Positions 44,888 to 54,000 of a stretch of 58,216 nucleotides of DNA are shown one piece after another. Below the pieces are notes generated by a model. The model made no database searches. It worked only from the letters and a program-made list of their open reading frames with translations, and was not told the origin of the DNA. Within the stretch, counting starts at the first letter, position 1; each line of letters starts with the position of its first letter. Made by a program: the position numbers and the translations under genes. The stretch comes from Chitinimonas_A lacunae (GTDB lineage Bacteria > Pseudomonadota > Gammaproteobacteria > Burkholderiales > Chitinimonadaceae). Location of the stretch: contig NZ_JBHSBU010000003.1 in NCBI RefSeq assembly GCF_042650885.1, positions 1 to 58,216 on the forward strand, in the 5' to 3' direction.

Positions 44888-47800
44888 ATGACCGAAGACC
44901 AACTCGAACAGGAAGCACTAGGCTGGCTGGCCGAGGTCGGCTACCTCCGTCATTTCGGCCCCGACCTAGCCCCCGATGGCACGAATGCCGAGCGGGCCAA
45001 TTACCGCGAAGTGCTGCTGGTCGAGCGGCTGCGGGCGGCGATTGCACGGTTGAATCCGCAGGTGCCGCCCATGGCACGAGAAGCTGCGATACAGCAGGTG
45101 CGCGACTTGGCCATCCCTGTGCTGCTATCGGCCAACCGGCGCTTCCATCAACTGCTGGTGGCCGGCGTACCGGTCGAATACCAGAAGGATGGCGAGACGC
45201 GCGGTGATTTCGTGCGCCTGGTGGACTGGGCCAACCCGATGTCCAACGAATGGCTGGCGGTGAATCAGTTCTCTATTCAGGGCGCGCAGCACACACGCCG
45301 GCCGGACATCATCCTGTTCGTCAATGGCCTACCGCTGGTGTTGCTGGAGTTGAAGAACCCGGCCGATGCCAATGCCAACATTTGGAAAGCCTACGAGCAG
45401 ATTCAGACCTACAAGGCGCAGATTTCGGATGTGTTCCAGTACAACGAGGTACTGGTCATCTCGGATGGCTCGCAGGCACGTCTGGGTTCGCTTTCCAGCA
45501 ATGCCGAGCGCTTCATGCAGTGGCGTACCATCGATGGCAGTGTGCTCGACCCGCTGGGTGCGTTCAGTGAGCTGGAAACCTTGATTCGTGGCGTACTGGC
45601 GCCGCAATACCTGCTCGACTACCTGCGTTTCTTTGTGCTGTTTGAGGATGACGGCCAACTGGTCAAGAAAATCGCCGGCTACCACCAGTTCCACGCGGTA
45701 CGGGTGGCCATTCAGCATGTGGTGGCGGCCTCCCGCCCCGGTGCCAGTCACAAGGGCGGCGTGGTCTGGCACACGCAAGGCAGCGGCAAGAGCATTACCA
45801 TGGCCTGCTTTGCGGCGCGCGTGATGCAGGAAGCGGCGATGGAGAACCCGACCATCGTCGTTATCACCGATCGGAATGACCTGGACGGGCAACTGTTTGG
45901 CGTGTTCTCCCTGGCGCAAGACCTGCTACGCGAGCAGCCCACACAGGCCACCACGCGGCAGAATTTGCGCACACAGCTGGCCAACCGCCCCTCCGGCGGC
46001 ATCGTGTTCGCTACCATCCAGAAGTTCATGCCGGGTGAGGATGAAGATACTTTTCCGGTGCTGTCGGACCGGAACAATATCGTCGTTATCGCCGATGAGG
46101 CCCATCGCACCCAATATGGTTTTGAAGCGGAATTGAAGGGCAAGCCTGGCCAGGAGAAATATCAGGTCGGCTACGCACAGCATCTGCGCGATGCGCTGCC
46201 TAACGCCACCTTCGTGGCTTTTACCGGCACACCGGTCTCGAGCGAGGACCGTGATACCCGCGCCGTGTTTGGCGAGTACATCCACGTCTACGATATGCAG
46301 CAGGCCAAGGAGGATGGCGCAACGGTCGCCATCTATTTCGAATCGCGCTTGGCCAAACTCTCCCTCAAAGCCGAAGAGCTGCCCCATATCGACGAGGAAG
46401 TTGACGAGCTGGCCGAAGACGAGGAAGACGGCCAGCAGGCTAAGCTCAAAAGCCGCTGGGCTGCCTTGGAGAAGGTCGTCGGCGCCGAGCCACGGGTTGC
46501 TGCAGTGGCTGCTGACTTGGTGGCCCACTTCGAGGAGCGCAACAAGGCACAGGACGGCAAGGCCATGGTCGTGACCATGAGCCGCGAGATTTGTGTCCAC
46601 CTCTACGACGCTATCATCAAGCTGCGCCCGGATTGGCACGATGCAGACCCCGAAAAGGGCGCTATCAAAATCGTCATGACAGGTTCAGCCAGCGACAAGG
46701 CGCTGCTGCGGCCGCACATCTACAGTGGCCAGGTGAAGAAGCGTCTTGAAAAGCGCTTCAAAGACCCCGCCGATCCCCTGCGCCTGGTCATCGTCCGTGA
46801 CATGTGGCTGACCGGCTTCGATGCCCCGTGCGTGCATACGCTGTACGTCGACAAGCCCATGAAGGGCCATAACCTGATGCAGGCCATTGCACGCGTCAAC
46901 CGCGTGTTTAAGGACAAGCAGGGTGGGCTCGTGGTGGATTACATCGGCATCACCAATGAGCTGAAAAGCGCGCTCAAGGAATACACCGCGAGCAATGGAC
47001 GTGGCCGCCCCACGGTGGATGCGGCCGAAGCCTATGCCCTGCTGGCGGAGAAGCTCGACATCCTGCGAGGCATGCTCCATGGCTATGACTACAGCGGTTT
47101 TCTCACCGGCGGCCACAAGTGCTTGGCCGGCGCAGCCAACCATGTCTTGGGCCTGGACGACGGCAAGAAGCGCTTTGCTGATACGGCACTGATGATGAGT
47201 AAGGCCTTTACGCTGTGCTGTACGCTGGAGGATGCCAAGGCGGTTCGCGAGGAGGTCGCCTTCATGCAGGCCGTGAAGGTCATCCTCACCAAGCGCGAGC
47301 TGAGCGACAAGAAGAAAACCGACGAGGAACGCGACCACGCTATCCGGCAAATTATCAACTCGGCGGTTGTGTCCGAGAAGGTCGTGGATGTGTTCGAAGC
47401 GGTCGGACTCGACAAGCCGAATATCGGCATTCTCGATGAGGCCTTCCTGGCCGAAGTGCGTAATCTGCCTGAGCGCAACCTGGCGGTGGAACTGCTGGAG
47501 CGTCTGCTGGAAGGCGAAATCAAAAGTCGTTTTGCCGGCAATGTGGTGCAGGAGAAGAAGTTCTCCGAACTGCTGGCCAGCGTGGTGACCCGCTATCAGA
47601 ACCGCGCCATCGAGACCGCGCAGGTCATCGAAGAACTCATCGAGATGGCGCAGAAATTCCGCGCTGCCGCCAATCGTGGTGAGCAGCTGGGCCTCACCGA
47701 GGATGAAATCCGCTTCTACGACGCGTTGGCCAACAATGAATCCGCCGTGCGCGAGCTCTCAGACGAGACGCTGAAGAAGATTGCCCACGAACTGACCGAG

Positions 47801-47974
47801 AACCTGCGCAAGCACATGACTGTGGACTGGTCGGCACGCGAGAGCGTGCGCGCCCAGCTGCGCTTGATGGTGAAGCGCATCTTGCGCAAGTACAAATACC
47901 CGCCAGATATGCAGGATGGTGCAGTGGAGTTGGTGTTGAAGCAGGCGCAGGCGCTTGGTGAGGCGTGGGCTTGA
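44888..47974 (+). CDS. hsdR: Type I restriction endonuclease subunit HsdR
   Basis: 1028 residues, full length. HsdR translocates and cuts DNA as part of the R2M2S complex. The nuclease motif is RRPDIILFVNGLPLVLLELK (PD...ELK, ~138-155). The helicase motor has Walker A VVWHTQGSGKSITM (~291-304), DEAH VVIADEAHRTQYG (~399-411), FTGTP (~445), and motif VI MQAIARVNRVFK (~665). The C-terminal helical region contacts HsdM. It follows hsdS by 7 bp. Because the local HsdM is truncated, cutting would require HsdM from elsewhere. Confidence 0.96.
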   Translation: MTEDQLEQEALGWLAEVGYLRHFGPDLAPDGTNAERANYREVLLVERLRAAIARLNPQVPPMAREAAIQQVRDLAIPVLLSANRRFHQLLVAGVPVEYQKDGETRGDFVRLVDWANPMSNEWLAVNQFSIQGAQHTRRPDIILFVNGLPLVLLELKNPADANANIWKAYEQIQTYKAQISDVFQYNEVLVISDGSQARLGSLSSNAERFMQWRTIDGSVLDPLGAFSELETLIRGVLAPQYLLDYLRFFVLFEDDGQLVKKIAGYHQFHAVRVAIQHVVAASRPGASHKGGVVWHTQGSGKSITMACFAARVMQEAAMENPTIVVITDRNDLDGQLFGVFSLAQDLLREQPTQATTRQNLRTQLANRPSGGIVFATIQKFMPGEDEDTFPVLSDRNNIVVIADEAHRTQYGFEAELKGKPGQEKYQVGYAQHLRDALPNATFVAFTGTPVSSEDRDTRAVFGEYIHVYDMQQAKEDGATVAIYFESRLAKLSLKAEELPHIDEEVDELAEDEEDGQQAKLKSRWAALEKVVGAEPRVAAVAADLVAHFEERNKAQDGKAMVVTMSREICVHLYDAIIKLRPDWHDADPEKGAIKIVMTGSASDKALLRPHIYSGQVKKRLEKRFKDPADPLRLVIVRDMWLTGFDAPCVHTLYVDKPMKGHNLMQAIARVNRVFKDKQGGLVVDYIGITNELKSALKEYTASNGRGRPTVDAAEAYALLAEKLDILRGMLHGYDYSGFLTGGHKCLAGAANHVLGLDDGKKRFADTALMMSKAFTLCCTLEDAKAVREEVAFMQAVKVILTKRELSDKKKTDEERDHAIRQIINSAVVSEKVVDVFEAVGLDKPNIGILDEAFLAEVRNLPERNLAVELLERLLEGEIKSRFAGNVVQEKKFSELLASVVTRYQNRAIETAQVIEELIEMAQKFRAAANRGEQLGLTEDEIRFYDALANNESAVRELSDETLKKIAHELTENLRKHMTVDWSARESVRAQLRLMVKRILRKYKYPPDMQDGAVELVLKQAQALGEAWA

Positions 47975-48145
47975 CGCGAGTGTGGTAATAGGTGATATCG
48001 AAGCCCTCATACGGATCTTATGATGCCGCCGAGTCGATCACTGCATGAGTGATAGTAGAACCAATACTTGGTAGAGCTGGATCTGCCCTTGCCGTTGTAG
48101 TTGCTCGGTCCAGCTCTCGCGATCTCTCCTGGTGGTACTAAACAC
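47975..48145. other. Intergenic region after hsdR
   Basis: 171 bp, no gene recognised. It lies between the convergent hsdR and 48146..48580 genes. Confidence 0.4.
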
Positions 48146-48580
48146 TTAGTTTGAGAAAGCCACCTCAAACATTTTGCCTAGCTGGCTGACTGAACTGCCA
48201 CAATTTTTCATAAACATCACAAACCACTGCGCCAGTTCAGCGATGTCGTCAGAGCGGGGTTCGGCATAAAGAAGGAAGAGCACTGCCCGAACACGTTGGA
48301 ATTCCTTTTTCTGCGGATTACGCATCTCGTCTTTAGCTTGAAGATAACGGATGCACTCAACCCGAGCTTGAGTAAGTTGGGCTTCCGTCGCGCTATTGTT
48401 CCAGTAATCGCGCGCTGTCGCTAAGGCACGCTGTGCGACAGGAGGACAATCGTCCTCAATGAAAACTATGGCATCGAGCAGAAAATCAATAAATTTACGG
48501 TAAGCGTCAGCTGAATCTAGATGTTGGTAAAGATCTCTATTTTCCCAGGGAGCAGACGTTGCGTTATGAGCAGTTTTCAT
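48146..48580 (-). CDS. Candidate immunity protein for the orphan deaminase tip (144 residues)
   Basis: A soluble, helical protein: DLYQHLDSADAYRKFIDFLL, AIVFIEDDCPPVAQRALATA, RVRAVLFLLYAEPRSDDIAE. No family is recognised. It lies 165 bp downstream of the Rhs deaminase tip in the same direction, which is where the cognate immunity gene normally is. The ribosome site is weak. The role is inferred from position only. Confidence 0.55.
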   Translation of the reverse strand: MKTAHNATSAPWENRDLYQHLDSADAYRKFIDFLLDAIVFIEDDCPPVAQRALATARDYWNNSATEAQLTQARVECIRYLQAKDEMRNPQKKEFQRVRAVLFLLYAEPRSDDIAELAQWFVMFMKNCGSSVSQLGKMFEVAFSN

Positions 48581-48745
48581 CGGATCATGTTGTAAGTATA
48601 GGGGACGGATTCCAGCAAGAATGCATAACAGGCTCTAGCTTTCGTAAAATTCTTACTTTAAGTTCTTTATAAAAATTCCGAGGCTGTGTAAGTTTTACCA
48701 AAAGTTTAATACGCACCGTTAGCGATACTTGAGAGACTGACATGG

Positions 48746-49180
48746 TCATTCTCTCTTCGGTGATTCGTAAAGATCGCATAGATCAAAATAGTTTAACACT
48801 ACCGCGCAGCTCCGACACACCGGTTTCTGTGTGCCATGGCCTCGTCCAGTGTTACCGAGATTGAGTGCTTCTGAAGTGCCACCGTTGAGTTTTATACCAC
48901 GCTTCAACAGTTTATTAATACAACCGATTTCAGCACAATGGCCGTGCCAAGGTTCGCGTTCTGACTCAGGCACTGAGTCTAGCGCTTTACGTAATTCTGG
49001 ATGGAGCTTACCGTGTGAGCTGCGGCTGAAGTCGATCTGACGGTACTTGTTGACTTTAATTTCGGCAATAACCTTGTGATCTTTGCCGGCACATTGCGCC
49101 TGATCGGCTGCACGTTGGAGTGGAGTCTTTCGATTTAAACCTAGCGGATCGATCCACCCAGTGGGCGAAGGGGGGCGAAT
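48746..49180 (-). pseudogene. Orphan Rhs C-terminal tip with YwqJ-type deaminase
   Basis: The frame begins inside the Rhs end motif, PSPTGWIDPLGLNRKTPLQR, so only the tip is left. The rest of the rhs gene is gone at the IS junction. The tip (about 130 residues) reads SHGKLHPELRKALDSVPESE, WHGHCAEIGCINKLLKRGIK and HGTQKPVCRSCAVVLNYF. The CAE and CxxC motifs are the zinc and catalytic signature of deaminases (YwqJ-like, PF14431), toxins thought to act on nucleic acids or nucleotides. It has no start of its own. Reservoir tips like this can recombine onto a full-length rhs. Confidence 0.85.
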
Positions 49181-49186
49181 TCAATT
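49172..49186. repeat. Short IS30 end remnant
   Basis: GGGCGAATTCAATT resembles the outer end of the IS30 copies (GGTGAATTCAATTTT at 10297). It lies exactly between the Rhs tip and the IS5 copy, suggesting an IS30 hit first and was then replaced. Confidence 0.4.
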
Positions 49187-50228
49187 GACTCTGTTGCATA
49201 ACCCAATCTCAAACTGAGCCCCCCAACCCCAGATGGATTTCAGGCGTGAGCCACGGTTTTGGGCATGCCGAGCTGGACGAAGCGGTTCAAGATCGCGCAG
49301 CGCACATGGACTTCCGCGACCTGCCGTTTCGGCCGGCGGGACAGCAGCCGTTCGCCGAGCCGCTTGAAGCGATGCATCGCGGTTTCCACCAAGCTGCGCC
49401 GATGGTAGCCACTCCAGTGCTTCCCGATCACCCGCCCCAGCCGCTTGATCGCCGCCAGCTTGTCGTTGCGGCTCGTGGCCCAAGCGGCATGTTCCCGCCA
49501 AGGCTTGCCGTCCCGTCGCGGCGGCACCAGCAATTCAGCACCTCGTGCGTACACAGCGCGATAGACGCGCCGGCTGTCGTAGGCGCCGTCGCCGCCCACG
49601 CTGCTGAGCACCGTCTCGGGCGGCAGTTGCGACAGCAGTTCCTCGATCTGCGGACCGTCCGCCTGGCGTTGGTCGGTCACTTCCACCGCTTGAATTTCCT
49701 GCGTTTGTGCGTCGATCGCCAGATGTACCTTGCGCCAGCCGCGTCGATACTCGGGCCCATGCTGCTTGACCTTCCATTCGCCTTCGCCGTGAATCTTGAT
49801 GCCGGTACTGTCTACCAACAGATGTAAGGGTTCTGGGCTGCGGCGCACCGGAATCTGCACCGACAAGCTCGCCTGGCGCCGACTGACCGTGCTGAAGCAG
49901 GGCACCACCCAATCCAAGGCCATCAGCCGCACCAGGCTGCAGGTGAGCCCACGAACTTGCCGCAAACCCTGCTGGAACAAGACCTTCAGCGTCAGCATGA
50001 TCTGGATGGCCTGATCGCGGTACTGGGTCGGCGCGCCAACCTGGCCTTCACGCTCGTTGCCGTGCCACCCCACGTCCGGCGAGAACCAGATCGTCAGATC
50101 GCCTCGCGCTTGCAGGCTGCGGTTGTACTCAGACCAGTTCGTCGTGCGGTAGCGGGGCTTCGGCGGTTTCATCCGACTAGCTTACAACCCGCGTCAAGTC
50201 TGGCAGGGCGGGGTTATGCAACAAAGCC
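49187..50228 (-). mobile_element. IS5-family element B, intact
   Basis: 1042 bp, ends CTGTTGCATAACCC (left) and GGGTTATGCAACAAAGCC (right). It is closely similar to copy A at 10385..12433. No target duplication: the left flank is IS30/Rhs debris and the right flank an ISAs1 fragment. Confidence 0.9.
49240..50172 (-). CDS. IS5-family transposase
   Basis: 310 residues, uninterrupted. The N-terminal part is MKPPKPRYRTTNWSEYNRSL. The DDE core has HLLVDSTGIKIHGEGEW (D), SSVGGDGAYDSRRVYR (D) and RRSLVETAMHRFKRLGERLL (E, in the Y-R-E region typical of IS4/IS5). It ends GMPKTVAHA. It is the probable source of activity for both copies on the plasmid. Confidence 0.94.
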   Translation of the reverse strand: MKPPKPRYRTTNWSEYNRSLQARGDLTIWFSPDVGWHGNEREGQVGAPTQYRDQAIQIMLTLKVLFQQGLRQVRGLTCSLVRLMALDWVVPCFSTVSRRQASLSVQIPVRRSPEPLHLLVDSTGIKIHGEGEWKVKQHGPEYRRGWRKVHLAIDAQTQEIQAVEVTDQRQADGPQIEELLSQLPPETVLSSVGGDGAYDSRRVYRAVYARGAELLVPPRRDGKPWREHAAWATSRNDKLAAIKRLGRVIGKHWSGYHRRSLVETAMHRFKRLGERLLSRRPKRQVAEVHVRCAILNRFVQLGMPKTVAHA

Positions 50229-50229
50229 A

Positions 50230-50361
50230 CGCAAGATCGTCCTCAACCTCACCCGTTCCGATAACTCGGATTCTTTTAAAGGCGGGCCCAGCAAGAAACG
50301 CAAGCGCGCCGCTTGGGACGACGATATCCGCTCAACGATGCTTGGACTTATCCCTTTATGA
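50230..50361 (+). pseudogene. ISAs1-family transposase, C-terminal fragment
   Basis: RKIVLNLTRSDNSDSFKGGP, then SKKRKRAAWDDDIRSTMLGL matches the tail of ISAs1 transposases (NLLR...KGGIKAKRKRAGWDDDYL). It is cut on the left by the IS5 end. Confidence 0.7.
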
Positions 50362-50432
50362 CATCCGAGTGCAATTGCCCTGGGGTTAGATCAAGGTGTG
50401 GCGCTGGTCGCAGCCATAGTTCATAACAGGCT

Positions 50433-51038
50433 CTAAGCTGTTTGAACAAAAAACAGTCCGTTATTATTGCTTTCATCCAGAAACAGGTAACCGACCGCAT
50501 CAGAAAGATCAAAAATACCTTCTAGTGCTTGAGGCAGCCTTCCTGCATATATTTGACAAACAAATCTTAGTCCACTCAATTCCATATTTTTATTTTGTGT
50601 CATACGTGGTTTCTCTTCAGAGAAGAAAGAAAGGAGAGGAACACAACCCTCCTCAATCGACTTTGGAAAAACTTTTATAGCGGATTCTGCAATAGGGTAC
50701 TCTGACAAATTGATTTCTTTTGCCATTGGTCTATGTAGAACAACCTTGGTGTATCCTGCCTTTATGTCCAATAGCTCTTGTGGGTCTCCACTATATGTAA
50801 TTTTGTCAATAAAATAATCTTTAGGTAGGTAAGTAGAAAAAACTGACAGGAAGTATTCCTCTGGCAACGAAGTATTAATGATTTTGTTGAGCCATTTACA
50901 GGGTAGAGAAAGAATCAGTGTGAGATTGTCTCCGTCAGGATTCTTAGGCCAATCGCTCTCCGCAATTAAGGCCCCTCCACCTAGCTTCGCCTCAAAACAA
51001 CTAGTTTGAGCATCTAATACTATTTCTTGAATTTGCAT
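50433..51038 (-). CDS. DUF1963-like immunity protein for the adjacent Rhs effector
   Basis: 201 residues. The beginning ACFEAKLGG pattern is followed by DWPKNPDGDNLTLILSLPCK, as in DUF1963/YwqG proteins (LGG, WP, GxxLxF). It ends with VGYLFLDESNNNGLFFVQ. ATG 51038 follows AAAGAGGAAATC. It is 17 bp after the rhs stop and AT-rich like the toxin tip, so it is the expected cognate immunity gene that protects the host from its own effector. Family call moderately sure; role inferred from position. Confidence 0.75.
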   Translation of the reverse strand: MQIQEIVLDAQTSCFEAKLGGGALIAESDWPKNPDGDNLTLILSLPCKWLNKIINTSLPEEYFLSVFSTYLPKDYFIDKITYSGDPQELLDIKAGYTKVVLHRPMAKEINLSEYPIAESAIKVFPKSIEEGCVPLLSFFSEEKPRMTQNKNMELSGLRFVCQIYAGRLPQALEGIFDLSDAVGYLFLDESNNNGLFFVQTA

Positions 51039-51054
51039 GATTTCCTCTTTCTAG

Positions 51055-54000
51055 TTAAGGGGTGGCGGTCGGCGTAGCTGGTGTGTTACAAGCTTTTTTG
51101 GATTTTTTCAAGTCTCGATAAAAACGTTCGGCTTGTTTTCTTAATTTCTTAACACGACTAGCCGGTACACCGGCTTTTCTTAGGCCCCCAGCCGTAATGT
51201 CTAGCTCTCTTTTTATGGAGGTGGCAAATTGATTCTTATCTAACTGATAATGGTCTCGGCGAATCTCTTTTTCGTGCCAATGTGCTCCACCGATCCCTCT
51301 GGTGTCTTTTTCTGGGCCTCTTGTGTGGTGATCAAGGTCTAGTGCAATAGATGGGTTGTCTGACATACGACAATCTCCCACAGCAAATCCTTGCGTCTCA
51401 AGAAATTTGTGCCGAATTAATTCATGCGCCTGTAAGTCATCGCCCACGTGGTCTGAACCATTGAGGCCACCATAAGTACCTAATTGGAATAACTTTGCCA
51501 ATCCAATTGGATCTATCCAGATATTTGGGTTGGGGGCGTATTGATAAAAGTTATACCCACCCTTTAGCCCAATGGGGTCTGAGGTAACGAAGAGCCCAGT
51601 TTCTGGAGAGAAGTAACGATGTCTATTGTAATGGAATCCAGTTTCTTGGTCTGAGTATTGACCTTGAAACCTAAACGGCTGCTCAATCCCTTCAAGTGCG
51701 GCTAACCGGGCTATTTCTCCCCACGCCTTATAATCCGCCGCCCATACCAACCGCCCCTGCGGGTCAGTCATATCATAGGGCGTGCCCAGATGATCGCAAT
51801 GGACATGAAACACCTGCAGACGATAAGACTGAGCTGGGCTAAGTTCTGGCTCCGGATCAATCTGTTTTAGCTCTTCCTGTTGACCCAATAGAAGCTTCTG
51901 CCAACGATGATTGGGGTCCGCCACCACAGGCAGTGGCGTCGGTTGATGGCCCGCCACCACCTCACGTGGCAACACCGGTTTGACCGGCTGCGGACCATAC
52001 CGCTCGACGATCTGCGCGACCGGAACAAAGCTCTCCGGCTCGAAGACGTGGGTTTTCACCGTCAACCCCGCCTCATCCGGAATCAACTCCTGCAAGGGCA
52101 CATCGTCACTCCAGACGAAGTAGCGGGTTTCCGTCTCGTCCTGCTTCACCACCCGCCGCCCGAACGGATCATAGGCGTACTGGGTGATCTGGCTACCCTG
52201 TTCCCGAATCCGTTCGCTTTGGATCAACCGATCCTGGTCGTCCCACGTGAGCTTGAGTACGTCCCCAGGCTTACGCTTTTCCACTACCCGACCCGCCGCG
52301 TCATACACATAGACGGTGTCGCCCATCACTTTGACGCGATTGTCGAGGTAACGGCCCAGCACCCCCGTTTCTTCCTGGCGTTTTCTCGTCTGCGCCGCCT
52401 GCCAAGTCGCTGGGTCAGGCAGCGGATGCGTCACCGGGTTCCAGTCCGGATCGTTGAGTGCCTCGTTGAGCAGATGGCGCTGGATCAGCCGTTCAGGCAG
52501 CGTTTCGGCCTGGGCCCGCTCAGCATCATAACGACGGCTCGCCGCCAGATCGATGCGGTTATGCGCCGGGTCGAAAGCGAAACGTTCGTCGTGATGGGGA
52601 GAGACCGCTCGCAGTAAGCGTCCCAGCCGGTCGTATTCGTAGTGGGTCGTGCCGCGACGACTGTCGCTGCGGCTGAGCAACTCGCCGGCACCGTTCCATT
52701 GGTAGTGGCGGTCGATCACCGCCAAGCCGTCCAACACGCCAACTTGGCTGGTCAGTCGCCCGGCCACATCGTAGGTCATGGTCGTGGTCAGCCGGCCTTG
52801 GCGGCGGGCGATGGGGCGGTGCAGGGCGTCGCGTTCGACCGCGCACAGGCTTTCGCCATCGAGCAGCAAATCATGCCAGCGCCCTGGCCCGCTGTAGAGC
52901 ACGCCCAGCTTGCGGCCCTGCGGCGTGGTGGTTTCGATCCGTTGGCCGAAGCCGTCGTAGCGGTGGGTGATGGTGAAACTTTGCCCGGCCACCGTCAGCG
53001 TTTCCGCCGTCAATTCGCCGCGTGGGCCGTAACCGAACACCAGGCGGCTGACTGTATTGCGCGCCGAGGTGATGCGCCCCAAACGGTCGTAGTCGAAACG
53101 CACCCGGTCGTCGTTGCTGAACTGCTCGACCACCCGCCCCGCTGCATCGCGGACGTAGGCCACGCTGCCTGAAGCACCATCGCGGCGGATCAATTCACCG
53201 GCGCGATTGTAGGTGTAGCGCGTTACCAAGCCATCGAAGCCGGTTTCCCTGATGAGGTTGCTGGCTTGATCGTAGTCGAAGCGATACGCGGCGCCGTTCT
53301 GGTTCACCAGCCGCGACAAGCGCCCCAGCCGGTCGTAGTGATAGCCCAGCCGGCTGCCATCGGGCTCTATCCGCTCCACAGGCTGGCCGTCCGAACGCAA
53401 GTGGTAGCGGGTGGTCCGCCCCAGTGGATCGCGGTACTCGGTCAATCGGCCCAGCAGGTCGTAGGACAGCTTCTCTTGCGCGCCGTCGGGGTATTGGACG
53501 CGATGCAGTCGCCCCATCCGGTCGTGCTGATAACGGGTGACCTGGCCGAGCGCGTTGGTGACGGCGGCGAGTTGGCCAACGCTGTCGTAGTCGTAGCGGG
53601 TGATTTGGCCCGAGCAGTCGCGATGGACCAGCGGCCGGCCTTCCGCATCCCAGGCGAGCTGGGTCACGCCGCCGCGCGGGTCGATGATCCGTTCGGGCAG
53701 ACCTTGGGCGTTGGATTCGTAGCGCGTCACGGCGCCGGCGGCGTCCCGGACGAAGGCCAGATTGCCGCGCGCGTCGTAGTCGAATTCGGTGGTGTTGCCC
53801 TCCGCATCGACCACGGCAATCGGCTCGCCAAAGACCGGGTGGTAGCGGATATAGGTCGCCGCCCCGGTCGCATCCTCCATCAGGATGGGCCGACCCAGGC
53901 CATCGAGCACTTGGCTGGTCTTGCGGCCCAGGGGGTCGACCGTGGCGGTCGGGCGCATAAAGCCGTCGAGCTGGAAGTCGGTCTTGGCACCGTCAGGTTC

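Noticed and set aside
48585..48779. 64-residue minus-strand frame between the deaminase tip and its neighbour
   Set aside because: It overlaps the end of the tip gene in another frame, has no ribosome site and shows no conserved pattern.
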